A DNA stretch of 18,783 nt from Myxococcota bacterium (lineage in GTDB: Bacteria; Myxococcota_C; UBA6777), in assembly GCA_963169055.1 (NCBI GenBank), contig CAUJFU010000282.1, forward strand, positions 1-18,783. The letters are read 5' to 3'. Numbering within the stretch: the first letter of the stretch is position 1; each line of letters opens with the position of its first letter. The notes beneath the pieces were generated by a model that worked only from the letters and a program-made list of their open reading frames with translations, was not told the DNA's origin and searched no databases. The translations under genes were made by a program, and so were the position numbers. Below, piece by piece: positions 1 to 6,487 of this stretch.

Positions 1-52
1 AACGGCTTGAGTCTTACTTGTATGTCGTTGAAATAGGGAGAATACACGGTTT

Positions 53-706
53 TTATTCCAAGGTGAATTGAATGGTTTGGGTGGCGCGTAGTTGAACAGC
101 TTTTCCTTTGTAGAGCGCGGGAGAGAATCGCCATTGGCGGATGGCGGCGAGGGCGGATTGTTCAAAGACGCCTGTGGGTTGGGCCTCGATCACTTCGGCT
201 TCTTGAACGTTTCCGAGAGCATCGATCAAGAGACGGATTCTGACGTGGCCTGTGAGATTGCGTGCGCGTGCGCGTGGGGGATATGCGGCTGCGATGCGGT
301 GGATTGCACGCGGCGGCGTATCGACGGCATCTTCTGTCATCACAAGCTTGGATGCGTCGGTGGTTTGGCCGAGTAGCCGGTTCGAGGCGTCTTCGATACC
401 TGTGTGGGTAAGGCCGGGGATTCCGAAGCTGAACCCTGAAAGGTGAGCGGCGAGTTGAGGCATGGGGGCGCGTGGCGCTTGTGTGGCGGGGCGGGGACGT
501 GGGCGCGTTTGGGGCGTGCGGCGTTTGGGTGGGCGACGGCGCGGAGGTTGTAGATCGAAGTGTTGCGTTTTTTGAGTGGTGACGGTCTTTTTGGGGGCTT
601 GGTCGACATTCATGGCCACCATCAGACCCAAGATCGAAAAGCCACCCAAGAGCATCGCGGCCAACGCTCCGATCTGCCGAAGAAAAGGAAAGAGAGAACG
701 GCGCAT
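53..706 (-). CDS. tonB: TonB energy-transducing protein (TonB2 type)
   Basis: 217 residues. Transmits the proton-motive force harvested by the ExbB/ExbD complex to outer-membrane receptors. Visible parts: a basic N-terminus (MRRSLFPFLR) and one membrane anchor at about 12-33; a Pro/Arg-rich periplasmic spacer at about 53-82 (PPRRRPPKRR type); and a C-terminal TonB_C domain at about 130-217 with the family's AYPPRAR, LTGHV, IDALGNV and RQWRFSPA stretches. The spacer is short, as in TonB2-type proteins, and unusually Arg-rich rather than Lys/Glu-rich. The start ATG at 706 has GAGGAG about 8 nt upstream. The gene begins 26 bp after the separate ExbD and is last in the visible operon. TonB2 clusters usually continue with a TPR gene, which would lie left of the window. 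Family assignment is firm; which receptor it serves is unknown. Confidence 0.93.
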   Translation of the reverse strand: MRRSLFPFLRQIGALAAMLLGGFSILGLMVAMNVDQAPKKTVTTQKTQHFDLQPPRRRPPKRRTPQTRPRPRPATQAPRAPMPQLAAHLSGFSFGIPGLTHTGIEDASNRLLGQTTDASKLVMTEDAVDTPPRAIHRIAAAYPPRARARNLTGHVRIRLLIDALGNVQEAEVIEAQPTGVFEQSALAAIRQWRFSPALYKGKAVQLRATQTIQFTLE

Positions 707-732
707 CGCATAGGCTCCTCAAAGCGGAAAAG

Positions 733-1134
733 TTAAGGTTCGGTAGATTGCGTGGCGATACCGATATCTCTTGCTCCAGCAAGACGACATTTGTCCACAA
801 CATCCAAGAGCTTTTCTGCATGCAAAAGTCGATCAGCCATAATCAAGACAGGGCGAGCTTTGTCTTCCTGCAAAAGCTGACGCACGCGCCCATCCACCGC
901 CGACAAAGAGATCGCAGTGCCGTCGACATAAACGGCTGCTCCTCGATCGATGTGGACGCGCAAAGCCTTGGTCGAAGCACGCGCTGCGCTCGCTGCATTG
1001 GGGCGCTCCAACTCCACTTTGATATCTTTGACAAATGTGGTCGAAACCATAAAAAAGATCAGCAAAATAAACACCATATCAATGAGAGGAGAGATGTCGA
1101 TTTGTATCTCTCCTGTCGTACGCTTTCGACGCAT
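733..1134 (-). CDS. exbD: ExbD-type biopolymer transporter (second ExbD of the locus)
   Basis: 133 residues from the preferred ATG at 1134. Single-span inner-membrane subunit of the TonB motor. Residues 1-12 are cytoplasmic and basic, the membrane helix covers about 16-33, and the pore aspartate is D19 in the SPLIDMVF motif (equivalent to E. coli ExbD D25). The periplasmic domain ends in a DKCRLAGARDIGIA-type segment. An in-frame ATG at 1188 would add 18 residues, but these lie wholly inside the end of the upstream fusion gene in another frame. The 1134 start lies 4 nt after that gene's TAA, with AGCAGG upstream, and gives a normal ExbD length, so the pair is probably translationally coupled. 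The membrane segment is almost identical in DNA to the ExbD half of the upstream fusion. Confidence 0.92.
   Translation of the reverse strand: MRRKRTTGEIQIDISPLIDMVFILLIFFMVSTTFVKDIKVELERPNAASAARASTKALRVHIDRGAAVYVDGTAISLSAVDGRVRQLLQEDKARPVLIMADRLLHAEKLLDVVDKCRLAGARDIGIATQSTEP
1022..1101. repeat. 80-bp copy A of the ExbD membrane-segment duplication
   Basis: By direct alignment this 80-bp stretch matches 1428-1507 at 75 of 80 positions with no gaps. It encodes the membrane helix of the separate ExbD. Flanking parts of the two ExbD domains are much more diverged, so similarity is confined to the core. Confidence 0.9.
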
Positions 1135-1138
1135 TTTT

Positions 1139-2254
1139 TTAACCTGCTTCTTCAGCTTTGGAGACGCCGACGTCTTTGACACCCGCAAGGCGGCATTGAT
1201 CGACTATCTCGATCAGGCGCTCTGTGCGTGCAAGTCGATGGGTGATCACCAAGACAGGGCGATCTGCTTGTTCTTTGCGCAACGCACGAATACGGCTTTG
1301 CAGCATCCATGCTTGTACGGTGCTTCCTTCCATGGATATCCCGCCTTTTGCATCGAGGATCACGCGGATGGCTTTGAGCGATGCTGTGCTTGCGCTGCTT
1401 TGAGCGGGGCGGCTGAGCGCGATCTGCATATCTTTGACAAACGTGGTGGAAACCATGAAAAAGATCAGTAAAATAAACACCATATCAATGAGCGGAGAGA
1501 TGTCGATGGCAGGATGAGTGGTGGAACGTCGGTTTTTTTTTCGTTTTGAAATAGATATTTCTTGTTTCTTTAAAGGTAATTCTTTGAGCTCTTGCGTATG
1601 GATTGATGAAGTCGTTGCGTGGGCTGGTTGCGGCTCATGAGGCATCGGCGTGTGTGAGGGAGGCCACGCGCATAAAAGCTCTTTGAGGCGTTCGATCTCG
1701 TTGGACAGACTGAGTTGTTTTTGCCGCAACAACTGGCCTGCGATCAGCCCCGGGATTGCAACAGAAAGGCCCATTTGTGTCGTCAAAAGGGCTTGAGAGA
1801 TACCGCCCGCGATGCCCCCTGATTGGCTGTGGAGCGACATCTCGCCAAGTGCATCGAAGGTTTCGATCATGCCTGTCACCGTTCCCAATAGCCCTGCCAG
1901 CGGAGCCACGACGACGATCACTTGAATCAACAATCCAAAACGTTCGATCTCTCGTAAAAAAGGCTCCATCTCTTCATCCAGTTTTTGACGAAGTGATGTT
2001 TGCGAGAATGTTCTTTTTATTTGTACGCTTTTCCATACAACCGTATCAATGACACCGTGTGTTGGGCGAGAGGGATGTTGGAAGGCTTGTTTGATCAAGC
2101 CCTCCAAAGAGTGCCACGTTCCACGCCGCAAAGTCAAAAAGCGGTAGCCGAGCGCGTACCAAAGCAAAAAAGCCCCCACCGCCAACGGCCACATCACAAA
2201 TCCCCCTTGGTGGAGGTATGTGTGGATAGAATGGAAAAAGGTTGTCAGATTCAT
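1139..2254 (-). CDS. ExbB-ExbD fusion protein of the TonB motor
   Basis: 371 residues in one uninterrupted frame. Residues 1-195 are a MotA/TolQ/ExbB proton-channel protein: a first membrane helix at about 18-36, a cytoplasmic segment, and two helices at about 108-132 and 155-176, with the APLAGLLGTVTGMI signature at 117-130 and GGIAGGISQALLTTQMG at about 146-162. Residues 196-245 form a polar linker. Residues 246-371 are a complete ExbD, with basic KRKKNRR, a membrane helix and pore aspartate D257 in SPLIDMVF. In known systems ExbB and ExbD are separate and assemble unequally (5 ExbB to 2 ExbD in E. coli), so a 1:1 covalent chain is odd. No Met occurs between M204 and M258, so an internally initiated separate ExbD is unlikely. 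Start ATG at 2254, 36 bp after the TtpC-like gene. The start region has only modest GAG-rich sequence upstream. Confidence 0.92.
   Translation of the reverse strand: MNLTTFFHSIHTYLHQGGFVMWPLAVGAFLLWYALGYRFLTLRRGTWHSLEGLIKQAFQHPSRPTHGVIDTVVWKSVQIKRTFSQTSLRQKLDEEMEPFLREIERFGLLIQVIVVVAPLAGLLGTVTGMIETFDALGEMSLHSQSGGIAGGISQALLTTQMGLSVAIPGLIAGQLLRQKQLSLSNEIERLKELLCAWPPSHTPMPHEPQPAHATTSSIHTQELKELPLKKQEISISKRKKNRRSTTHPAIDISPLIDMVFILLIFFMVSTTFVKDMQIALSRPAQSSASTASLKAIRVILDAKGGISMEGSTVQAWMLQSRIRALRKEQADRPVLVITHRLARTERLIEIVDQCRLAGVKDVGVSKAEEAG
1428..1507. repeat. 80-bp copy B of the ExbD membrane-segment duplication
   Basis: Partner of 1022-1101 (offset 406 bp, same orientation, 5 mismatches). It encodes the membrane helix of the ExbD half of the fusion protein. 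Confidence 0.9.
1533..1541 (-). other. A9 homopolymer in the ExbB/ExbD joint (possible slippery tract)
   Basis: Nine consecutive A on the coding (minus) strand in the basic KRKKN codons just before the ExbD half. Gain of one A leads to a TGA at 1487-1485, and loss of one to a TGA at 1467-1465, so slippage either way would release an ExbB-only chain. The tract is seen directly; slippage itself is inference. Lys-rich codons make A runs likely by chance. Confidence 0.35.
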
Positions 2255-2290
2255 GCTCTCTGTCTTTTCCTCTGAGAATGCAGGTTTTTA

Positions 2291-3754
2291 TCAAGAAGAA
2301 GCATAGACGTTTGGCGGATAAGGTTTGGCTTTGGAAGGCACATCAAAAGAAGATTCTTGGCTTGTTGTTATATCGATGGAGTCTTCTCGACCGATCGTTG
2401 TTTCAGGAAAAGGAGTCGCTTGATTGTGGAGAGTATTAAGGAGATGGAGGCTGGCCCATTCCATCTGACCGAGCAGACGGGAAGCATAGCCCGACAACAA
2501 AGTTCCAAGCAGCAAAGCCGGGATCGCTACGAGCAAGCCCAGTTCCGTTGTAATCAAGGCTTCGGAGATGCCGCCCGCGAGGGCTTTGGGATCGCCTGCA
2601 CCTTGTTCTGTCAAGACGTTGAAGGTGGCGATCATCCCAGTCACGGTTCCCAAAAGCCCAAGTAGCGGGGCCACCGCTGCTGTGACGCCAAGCGCGGCTC
2701 CAAATCGCTCGATCTTCGGGGCTTCACGCAACATACACTCGTCGAATTGCTCTTCGACTTGGCTGCGCGGTTTGTCCAAGTGCGCCAGCGTGGTTTCTAA
2801 TCCTCTCGCTACAGGGCCCCGACAACGTCGCACAATCCCTAAGGCCCCTTCGATATCGCCGCGTAAGACACGGTCTTCGACTTTCTGAAGCAAAGAGGGC
2901 GTGTGGATTGTGGCCCATCCCAAGATCAGCAGACGCAACAACAGCAACAGCGCACCCGCAGCCCCCAACCAAACGATTACCCACGCGATGCTGCCGCCAC
3001 TATCGAGCCACGCATACAGAGTTTGTTGCTCTTTCCACAGGGCTTCTTTTTCTCGATTTTCATAAAGGAAAAGACGAAGCTCTTTTGGTCGTAAATTCTT
3101 GTACAAAGCTTGGGCGGTTGTGGCGGCATCTTGGGGCCAAACTTTGAGCTGGCCTCCACCCGCAGGAGCCAGCGCCCCCTCAAATCGTGGGCTGATGGCG
3201 AAACTGGCGATCTGGCCAAGATGGATCAGATCCCCTGTGTCTTGCGTTCCATCGCGTAAGAAAAATGGACTCTTTTCTTTGCGTATTTGTCCTTGTCGAT
3301 CAAGCAGCAAGGACACACGGCGAAAGATCTCGATCCAGAGGGCTTCTTGTGTCTTGTGCTTTTGGGCGTTTTCGTCGATCGCAAGTCCGCCCTCGCGTAG
3401 AGCCAATAAGCCGCGTTCTGTGATCTTGTCGCGTTGCTCTTTTTGTTCGTCGACTTTTTGGGCCGATTGCTCGGCCATCTGCAAGGCTTGCTGGAGTTTT
3501 CCGACTTGTTCTTGGGCTTGGAGCAATTGCCCTTGGGCTTGGAGGATGCGTGCCTTGGTTTGGCGGACACGTTGTTCGGAAGTTTGTTCTAATTGCGAAA
3601 GTCGTTTTTGAAGCGATTTTTTTTGCGCTTGTAAAAAAGCAAACTCTTTTTTGTATGCTTCTGTGAGGGCATCTTCTGCGTATGCTTTTTGAGAAAAGAC
3701 GGACGCAAAACACCATCCCATCCAACCACACCACACCAAAGCACCATGCCGCAT
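2291..3754 (-). CDS. ttpC: TtpC-like MotA/TolQ/ExbB proton channel with periplasmic coiled coil
   Basis: 487 residues from the preferred ATG at 3754. In TonB2 systems (Vibrio TtpC) this fourth subunit is needed besides ExbB, ExbD and TonB. Visible order: signal peptide 1-26 ending AYA before ED; a long Gln/Lys-rich coiled coil at about 30-120; a periplasmic region with HLGQIASFAIS at about 178-188, resembling the end of DUF3450 proteins; a membrane helix at about 254-280; then the MotA/TolQ/ExbB domain with APLLGLLGTVTGMI at 362-375 and GGISEALITTELG at about 394-406. A longer reading from 3817 would overlap the DUF3450 gene. The 3754 start has GAGAGG about 10 nt upstream and begins directly with the signal peptide. 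The gap to the upstream gene is 32 bp and to the downstream gene 36 bp. The symbol is by analogy. Confidence 0.9.
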   Translation of the reverse strand: MRHGALVWCGWMGWCFASVFSQKAYAEDALTEAYKKEFAFLQAQKKSLQKRLSQLEQTSEQRVRQTKARILQAQGQLLQAQEQVGKLQQALQMAEQSAQKVDEQKEQRDKITERGLLALREGGLAIDENAQKHKTQEALWIEIFRRVSLLLDRQGQIRKEKSPFFLRDGTQDTGDLIHLGQIASFAISPRFEGALAPAGGGQLKVWPQDAATTAQALYKNLRPKELRLFLYENREKEALWKEQQTLYAWLDSGGSIAWVIVWLGAAGALLLLLRLLILGWATIHTPSLLQKVEDRVLRGDIEGALGIVRRCRGPVARGLETTLAHLDKPRSQVEEQFDECMLREAPKIERFGAALGVTAAVAPLLGLLGTVTGMIATFNVLTEQGAGDPKALAGGISEALITTELGLLVAIPALLLGTLLSGYASRLLGQMEWASLHLLNTLHNQATPFPETTIGREDSIDITTSQESSFDVPSKAKPYPPNVYASS

Positions 3755-3786
3755 CTTGATCTTTCCTCTCTTTTTGCGCCCTTGCC

Positions 3787-4551
3787 TCAACGCGGCAAGG
3801 TATCTGGGATCGTCCAAAAGCCCGAGCGGATCTGCTTTTTGAGGCCATCAAACAGCGCCTCCACTTGTTTGTTTTGTTCTGGAGAGCGGAAGGTTTGAAA
3901 GACCCATGTCTGCCCTTTCTTTTCAGCGGCCCCATAGCGTCCATCGCGTGTCTTGAAGAACAACAAGATCATGCCCAACCGCGCCACTTGAACAAGGCGA
4001 GTCTTTCCCTCAAGCGTGATTGTCTGGTTGTAAAGGCCGTTTTCTTTGCCGAGCCGCAGTTCATCTTCTGCGGCTTGCCAAAGCCGAGCGAGGGCTTGGT
4101 GAGAAGTGATCAGCTTGAGTTGAAGTTGTTTTTGGATTTGTTCGATCACTTCTGTACGCTCTTTTAGACGAAAAGGCAAAGAGCGAGCGATCTGTGTTAG
4201 AAGAAAAGCGGCTGCTTGTTTGGCGACAGACACAATTTCTTCGCTTTCTTTTGTCGAAGAGGTCACACGCGACCGTTGTGCTGCGATTTGTCGCATCAAC
4301 GCACGCAAGCGCAAACGCTCTTTGTCGAGCGATAGTGCCAACGCACTTCGTTGCATCGACAAAGCGCGCAATTGATTACGCAAATGTTCTTTTTTTTCTT
4401 CGATTTGGCTTGCCAAGGCTTCTACTTCACCGCGAAGCCGGGCCAATTCGGTCGCCAAAGAGCTTTCCGCAAAAGCCTGAGATCGCAGGGAAAAGCAGAG
4501 TACTCCATACAGCCACACACTGCCACACACCCATCGACGAAGCTGTTTCAT
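3787..4551 (-). CDS. DUF3450 family periplasmic coiled-coil protein
   Basis: 254 residues from ATG at 4551. DUF3450 proteins are regular neighbours of ttpC-exbB-exbD-tonB clusters; their molecular role is not settled. Visible: signal peptide 1-28 ending QAFA before ES; a charged helical coiled coil at about 30-95; and a C-terminal half with the family pattern, a Trp followed by an acidic helix (LWQAAEDELRLG), a short ITLEGKTRLVQVARLG stretch, then LLFFKTRDGRYG. A longer frame starting at 4758 runs back through the terminator and into the lipoprotein gene, and its extra residues are Arg/Cys-rich and unlike a leader. The 4551 start opens directly onto a signal peptide but has only a weak AAAGAC-type ribosome site. 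It is the first gene of the energising unit after the terminator. Its end resembles part of the TtpC-like protein, suggesting shared ancestry. Confidence 0.85.
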   Translation of the reverse strand: MKQLRRWVCGSVWLYGVLCFSLRSQAFAESSLATELARLRGEVEALASQIEEKKEHLRNQLRALSMQRSALALSLDKERLRLRALMRQIAAQRSRVTSSTKESEEIVSVAKQAAAFLLTQIARSLPFRLKERTEVIEQIQKQLQLKLITSHQALARLWQAAEDELRLGKENGLYNQTITLEGKTRLVQVARLGMILLFFKTRDGRYGAAEKKGQTWVFQTFRSPEQNKQVEALFDGLKKQIRSGFWTIPDTLPR

Positions 4552-4578
4552 TGTCTTTTGTGCTTTGCTGCAAAAACG

Positions 4579-4602
4579 AAAAAAGGCGCTTGTGGGCGCC
4601 TT
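4579..4602 (-). terminator. Rho-independent terminator after the lipoprotein gene
   Basis: On the minus strand AAGGCGC pairs perfectly with GCGCCTT (7 bp, arms 4602-4596 and 4589-4583) around a 6-nt loop, followed by TTTT, CG and TTTTT. It lies in the 62-bp gap between the lipoprotein stop (4614) and the DUF3450 start (4551). It should end or attenuate transcripts of the lipoprotein gene before the transport genes. Confidence 0.8.
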
Positions 4603-4613
4603 ATTCGTGGTGT

Positions 4614-6035
4614 TTAATTTTCTTCGTTGGTGGTCCAGCCTTGGGTCCAATCGTCTGCACCGCGACCGACGCCTCCCACAAAGGAGACTTGCTTGAAAAA
4701 GGCATCGCTTGGGATCTTGGCTCCAGAAAGCACAGGCGAGCCTTCTTTGGGCAGCCAACCCGGTGCTTTGTCTTGGGTCGGGTCATAAGTCAGCATCGGA
4801 TCATCTGTTTTGTTGTCGCTGTTGAGGTTTTTGAGAAAGTCTTCGACTTTGAAGTCGGGAGAGGGGACTTTGTCAGGCTTGGGTTCACTAACGAACTTTG
4901 CACAAGAAAAGTAAGAGTTTGTCACGGTAAGATCGCCGCTTAGCTTACCGTCCTTCCACGCATTTTTGAAAGTTTCCGAGCTATCGAGTGTAAAGCAAGA
5001 GGTCTTCCACCCCACCACGACGGCATTCGAGATGTTGGCTCCCGTTCCACGGCGCAACAACATCCCCGAGCCTTCTTCTGCGGAGTCAGGATGGCCGATA
5101 AAGGTTAGGTTCGAGAGGATCGGTTTAGAGCGCGGTGTTGCGGTGTTATCGTCTTCGAGATTATCGGCTTCGATGCCGTGATTCCCGGCATTTTTGTAAA
5201 ATTGGCTGATAAAGAATTGACCTTTTCCACGCCATCCTTGCGTCCAGTCTAACCCGTCGTCTTGCGTTCCTGTACAGAGAATGTACTTGAAGTTGACCGT
5301 ACCACCGAAAAATTCAACACAGTCATCTTTTGTCATGTGGATCTGGATGTATTCGAGGGTGGTCGCGCTGCCGACACCTTGGAGTGCAAGGCCGTTGAGT
5401 TCGTTGGTTCCCGTGATCTGTTTTCCGCCGTACTCGATGCGAAGATAGCGTAAGGTGCCGCTGTTGTCGGCATCGTCTTCGCCGCCGTAGAAGCCTGTGC
5501 CACCTTCTCCTTCAGCTTCTTTTCCAGCGTTGAGTTTGGCTTTGCCGTTGAGGATGATCCCGCCCCAGTCGCCGGGGGCGCGTTTGCCTTTTTCGGCGGC
5601 TGAGGTAAAGATGATCGGCTTTTCTTTCGTTCCTTCGGCAAAGATCTTGGAGCCGCGCACGACGGTCAAAAAGGTTTTGGTTGCCGTGTCTGCGTAAATC
5701 TTGGTTCCTGCTTCGATCTTGAGGGTCGCCTTGATCTCGCCGCTCGGATCTTTGCTGTCTTGACCGATAAAGACGCCGCCTTTGAGAAGGTATTCTGTAT
5801 CGGCTTTCAGTTCGATATCGTTGGTGTATTTGCCTTCAAGAGTGCAGATCTTTCCGTTGCAGTTCTCGTTGGCTGTGCGCCCGCCTGAGCCATCGGGATG
5901 GTTGCCCCCATCGCCTGTCGGTTCACTGGTCTTTTCTGTGTTCGTCGTTGTCGGACATCCAGTCAAAGTAGTTCCGTACAAAAAACACAAGATACTCGCA
6001 AAAGACAGCCACCTCATACCAGAAAATACTTTCAC
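4614..6035 (-). CDS. Beta-helix-type surface/periplasmic lipoprotein of the TonB locus
   Basis: 473 residues. Signal sequence with lipobox LTGC, lipidated Cys at C27, then a Thr/Gly/Asp-rich tether to about 57. The rest is repetitive and beta-rich with a recognised family pattern: GDWGGIILNGKA at 155-166, GGEDDADNSGTLRYLRIEYGG at about 184-204, NELNGLALQGVGSATTLEYI at about 211-230, DDCVEFFGGTVNFKYI at about 237-252, and a closing DDWTQGW that echoes DWTQGW at 263-268. This family occurs beside TonB-dependent receptors in several Gram-negative groups and is usually unnamed or misnamed in databases; a right-handed beta-helix is the likely fold. Several Cys suggest disulfides. The start is GTG at 6035 with AAAGGAG 8 nt upstream; the ATG seven codons in is too far from that site. 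Binding or receptor-partner function is inference. Confidence 0.85.
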   Translation of the reverse strand: MKVFSGMRWLSFASILCFLYGTTLTGCPTTTNTEKTSEPTGDGGNHPDGSGGRTANENCNGKICTLEGKYTNDIELKADTEYLLKGGVFIGQDSKDPSGEIKATLKIEAGTKIYADTATKTFLTVVRGSKIFAEGTKEKPIIFTSAAEKGKRAPGDWGGIILNGKAKLNAGKEAEGEGGTGFYGGEDDADNSGTLRYLRIEYGGKQITGTNELNGLALQGVGSATTLEYIQIHMTKDDCVEFFGGTVNFKYILCTGTQDDGLDWTQGWRGKGQFFISQFYKNAGNHGIEADNLEDDNTATPRSKPILSNLTFIGHPDSAEEGSGMLLRRGTGANISNAVVVGWKTSCFTLDSSETFKNAWKDGKLSGDLTVTNSYFSCAKFVSEPKPDKVPSPDFKVEDFLKNLNSDNKTDDPMLTYDPTQDKAPGWLPKEGSPVLSGAKIPSDAFFKQVSFVGGVGRGADDWTQGWTTNEEN

Positions 6036-6036
6036 C

Positions 6037-6082
6037 TTGCTTGCTCCTTTTGGTTTATGGAGTGAAGCTTTTTGCTTGCTCC
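6037..6082 (-). promoter_or_regulatory. Possible two-state translational leader of the lipoprotein gene
   Basis: On the mRNA (minus) strand the 11-mer GGAGCAAGCAA occurs twice exactly, at 6082-6072 and 6047-6037. The second copy contains the Shine-Dalgarno of the GTG start at 6035. Between them GCTTCACTCC (6068-6059) is complementary to both: GGAG pairs with CTCC and AAGC with GCTT, with a small 1 x 2 internal loop. Pairing with the upstream copy (loop AAAAA) frees the ribosome site; pairing with the downstream copy (loop of 11 nt) hides it. It matches no riboswitch class I know. The transcript start is unknown and must lie upstream of 6082 for this to work. Confidence 0.4.
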
Positions 6083-6433
6083 ATGATCAAGGATCGCCGC
6101 GCATGGCTTGCACAACACGCGAAAAACCATCCAAAATCAAAGGATTTCGGGATGATCTTTTTTTTCGGCGCGAAACATAAAGGCCAAGTTTGACGCAAGG
6201 GTGACAAGTGGATGGGGGGACGGAAACAAAAAGGATGACAAAACCGAGCCTGAGTCGACACATGATCGCCACAAACGATCACGCACGAACGCAGAAGGCG
6301 GGGGAGCAGAAATAGAACGTGTTCAATTTTGCAAAGGCATCTCCTTGTTTTTGGATGGGAACACAAATAAGCCCTTGAAAAGCAAAGAAACATTTTTGAA
6401 CACGGTGACGAAAACGATCTGCGAAGAAGGTCA
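6083..6433. other. Divergent intergenic region, remainder
   Basis: Between the lipoprotein leader and the leader ORF of the rightward gene. It must contain promoters for both directions, but I see no convincing -35/-10 pair and no operator for a known regulator. A run of T at 6152-6159 and a GAACGTGTTC word at about 6317-6326 are the only local oddities. No gene is supportable here. Confidence 0.5.
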
Positions 6434-6487
6434 ATGAATCAGGCGAAAGGGTTCGCCGCCTTACTGACAACAGGAGTTTCAGGATGA
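6434..6487 (+). CDS. 17-codon leader ORF overlapping the next start
   Basis: ATG at 6434 is preceded by AAGAAGG (3 nt spacing) and reads MNQAKGFAALLTTGVSG. Its TGA at 6485-6487 overlaps the ATG at 6484 as ATGA. A perfect 6-bp hairpin (GGCGAA, loop AGGG, TTCGCC; 6442-6457) lies inside it, and the ribosome site of the main gene (AGGAG, 6472-6476) lies within its last codons. This arrangement would couple translation of the main gene to the leader. No protein relative is recognised, and it could be fortuitous. Confidence 0.35.
   Translation: MNQAKGFAALLTTGVSG

Noticed and set aside
1-52. Possible beginning of a further minus-strand gene at a GTG (47-45) reading MYSPYFNDIQVRLKP to the window edge.
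   Set aside because: Only 15 codons, no convincing ribosome site beyond GGAA and no recognisable N-terminus; a TPR gene is expected here but cannot be supported.
950-1471. 173-codon open frame on the plus strand.
   Set aside because: Antisense to the conserved ExbD segments; open only because of their codon use.
4194-4943. 249-codon open frame on the plus strand across the DUF3450 and lipoprotein genes.
   Set aside because: It spans the terminator and two genes with family matches and signal peptides on the other strand; its protein has no coherent features.
6317-6326. GAACGTGTTC considered as a LexA-type operator.
   Set aside because: Spacing between GAAC and GTTC is 2 rather than 4, and no damage-response gene is adjacent.
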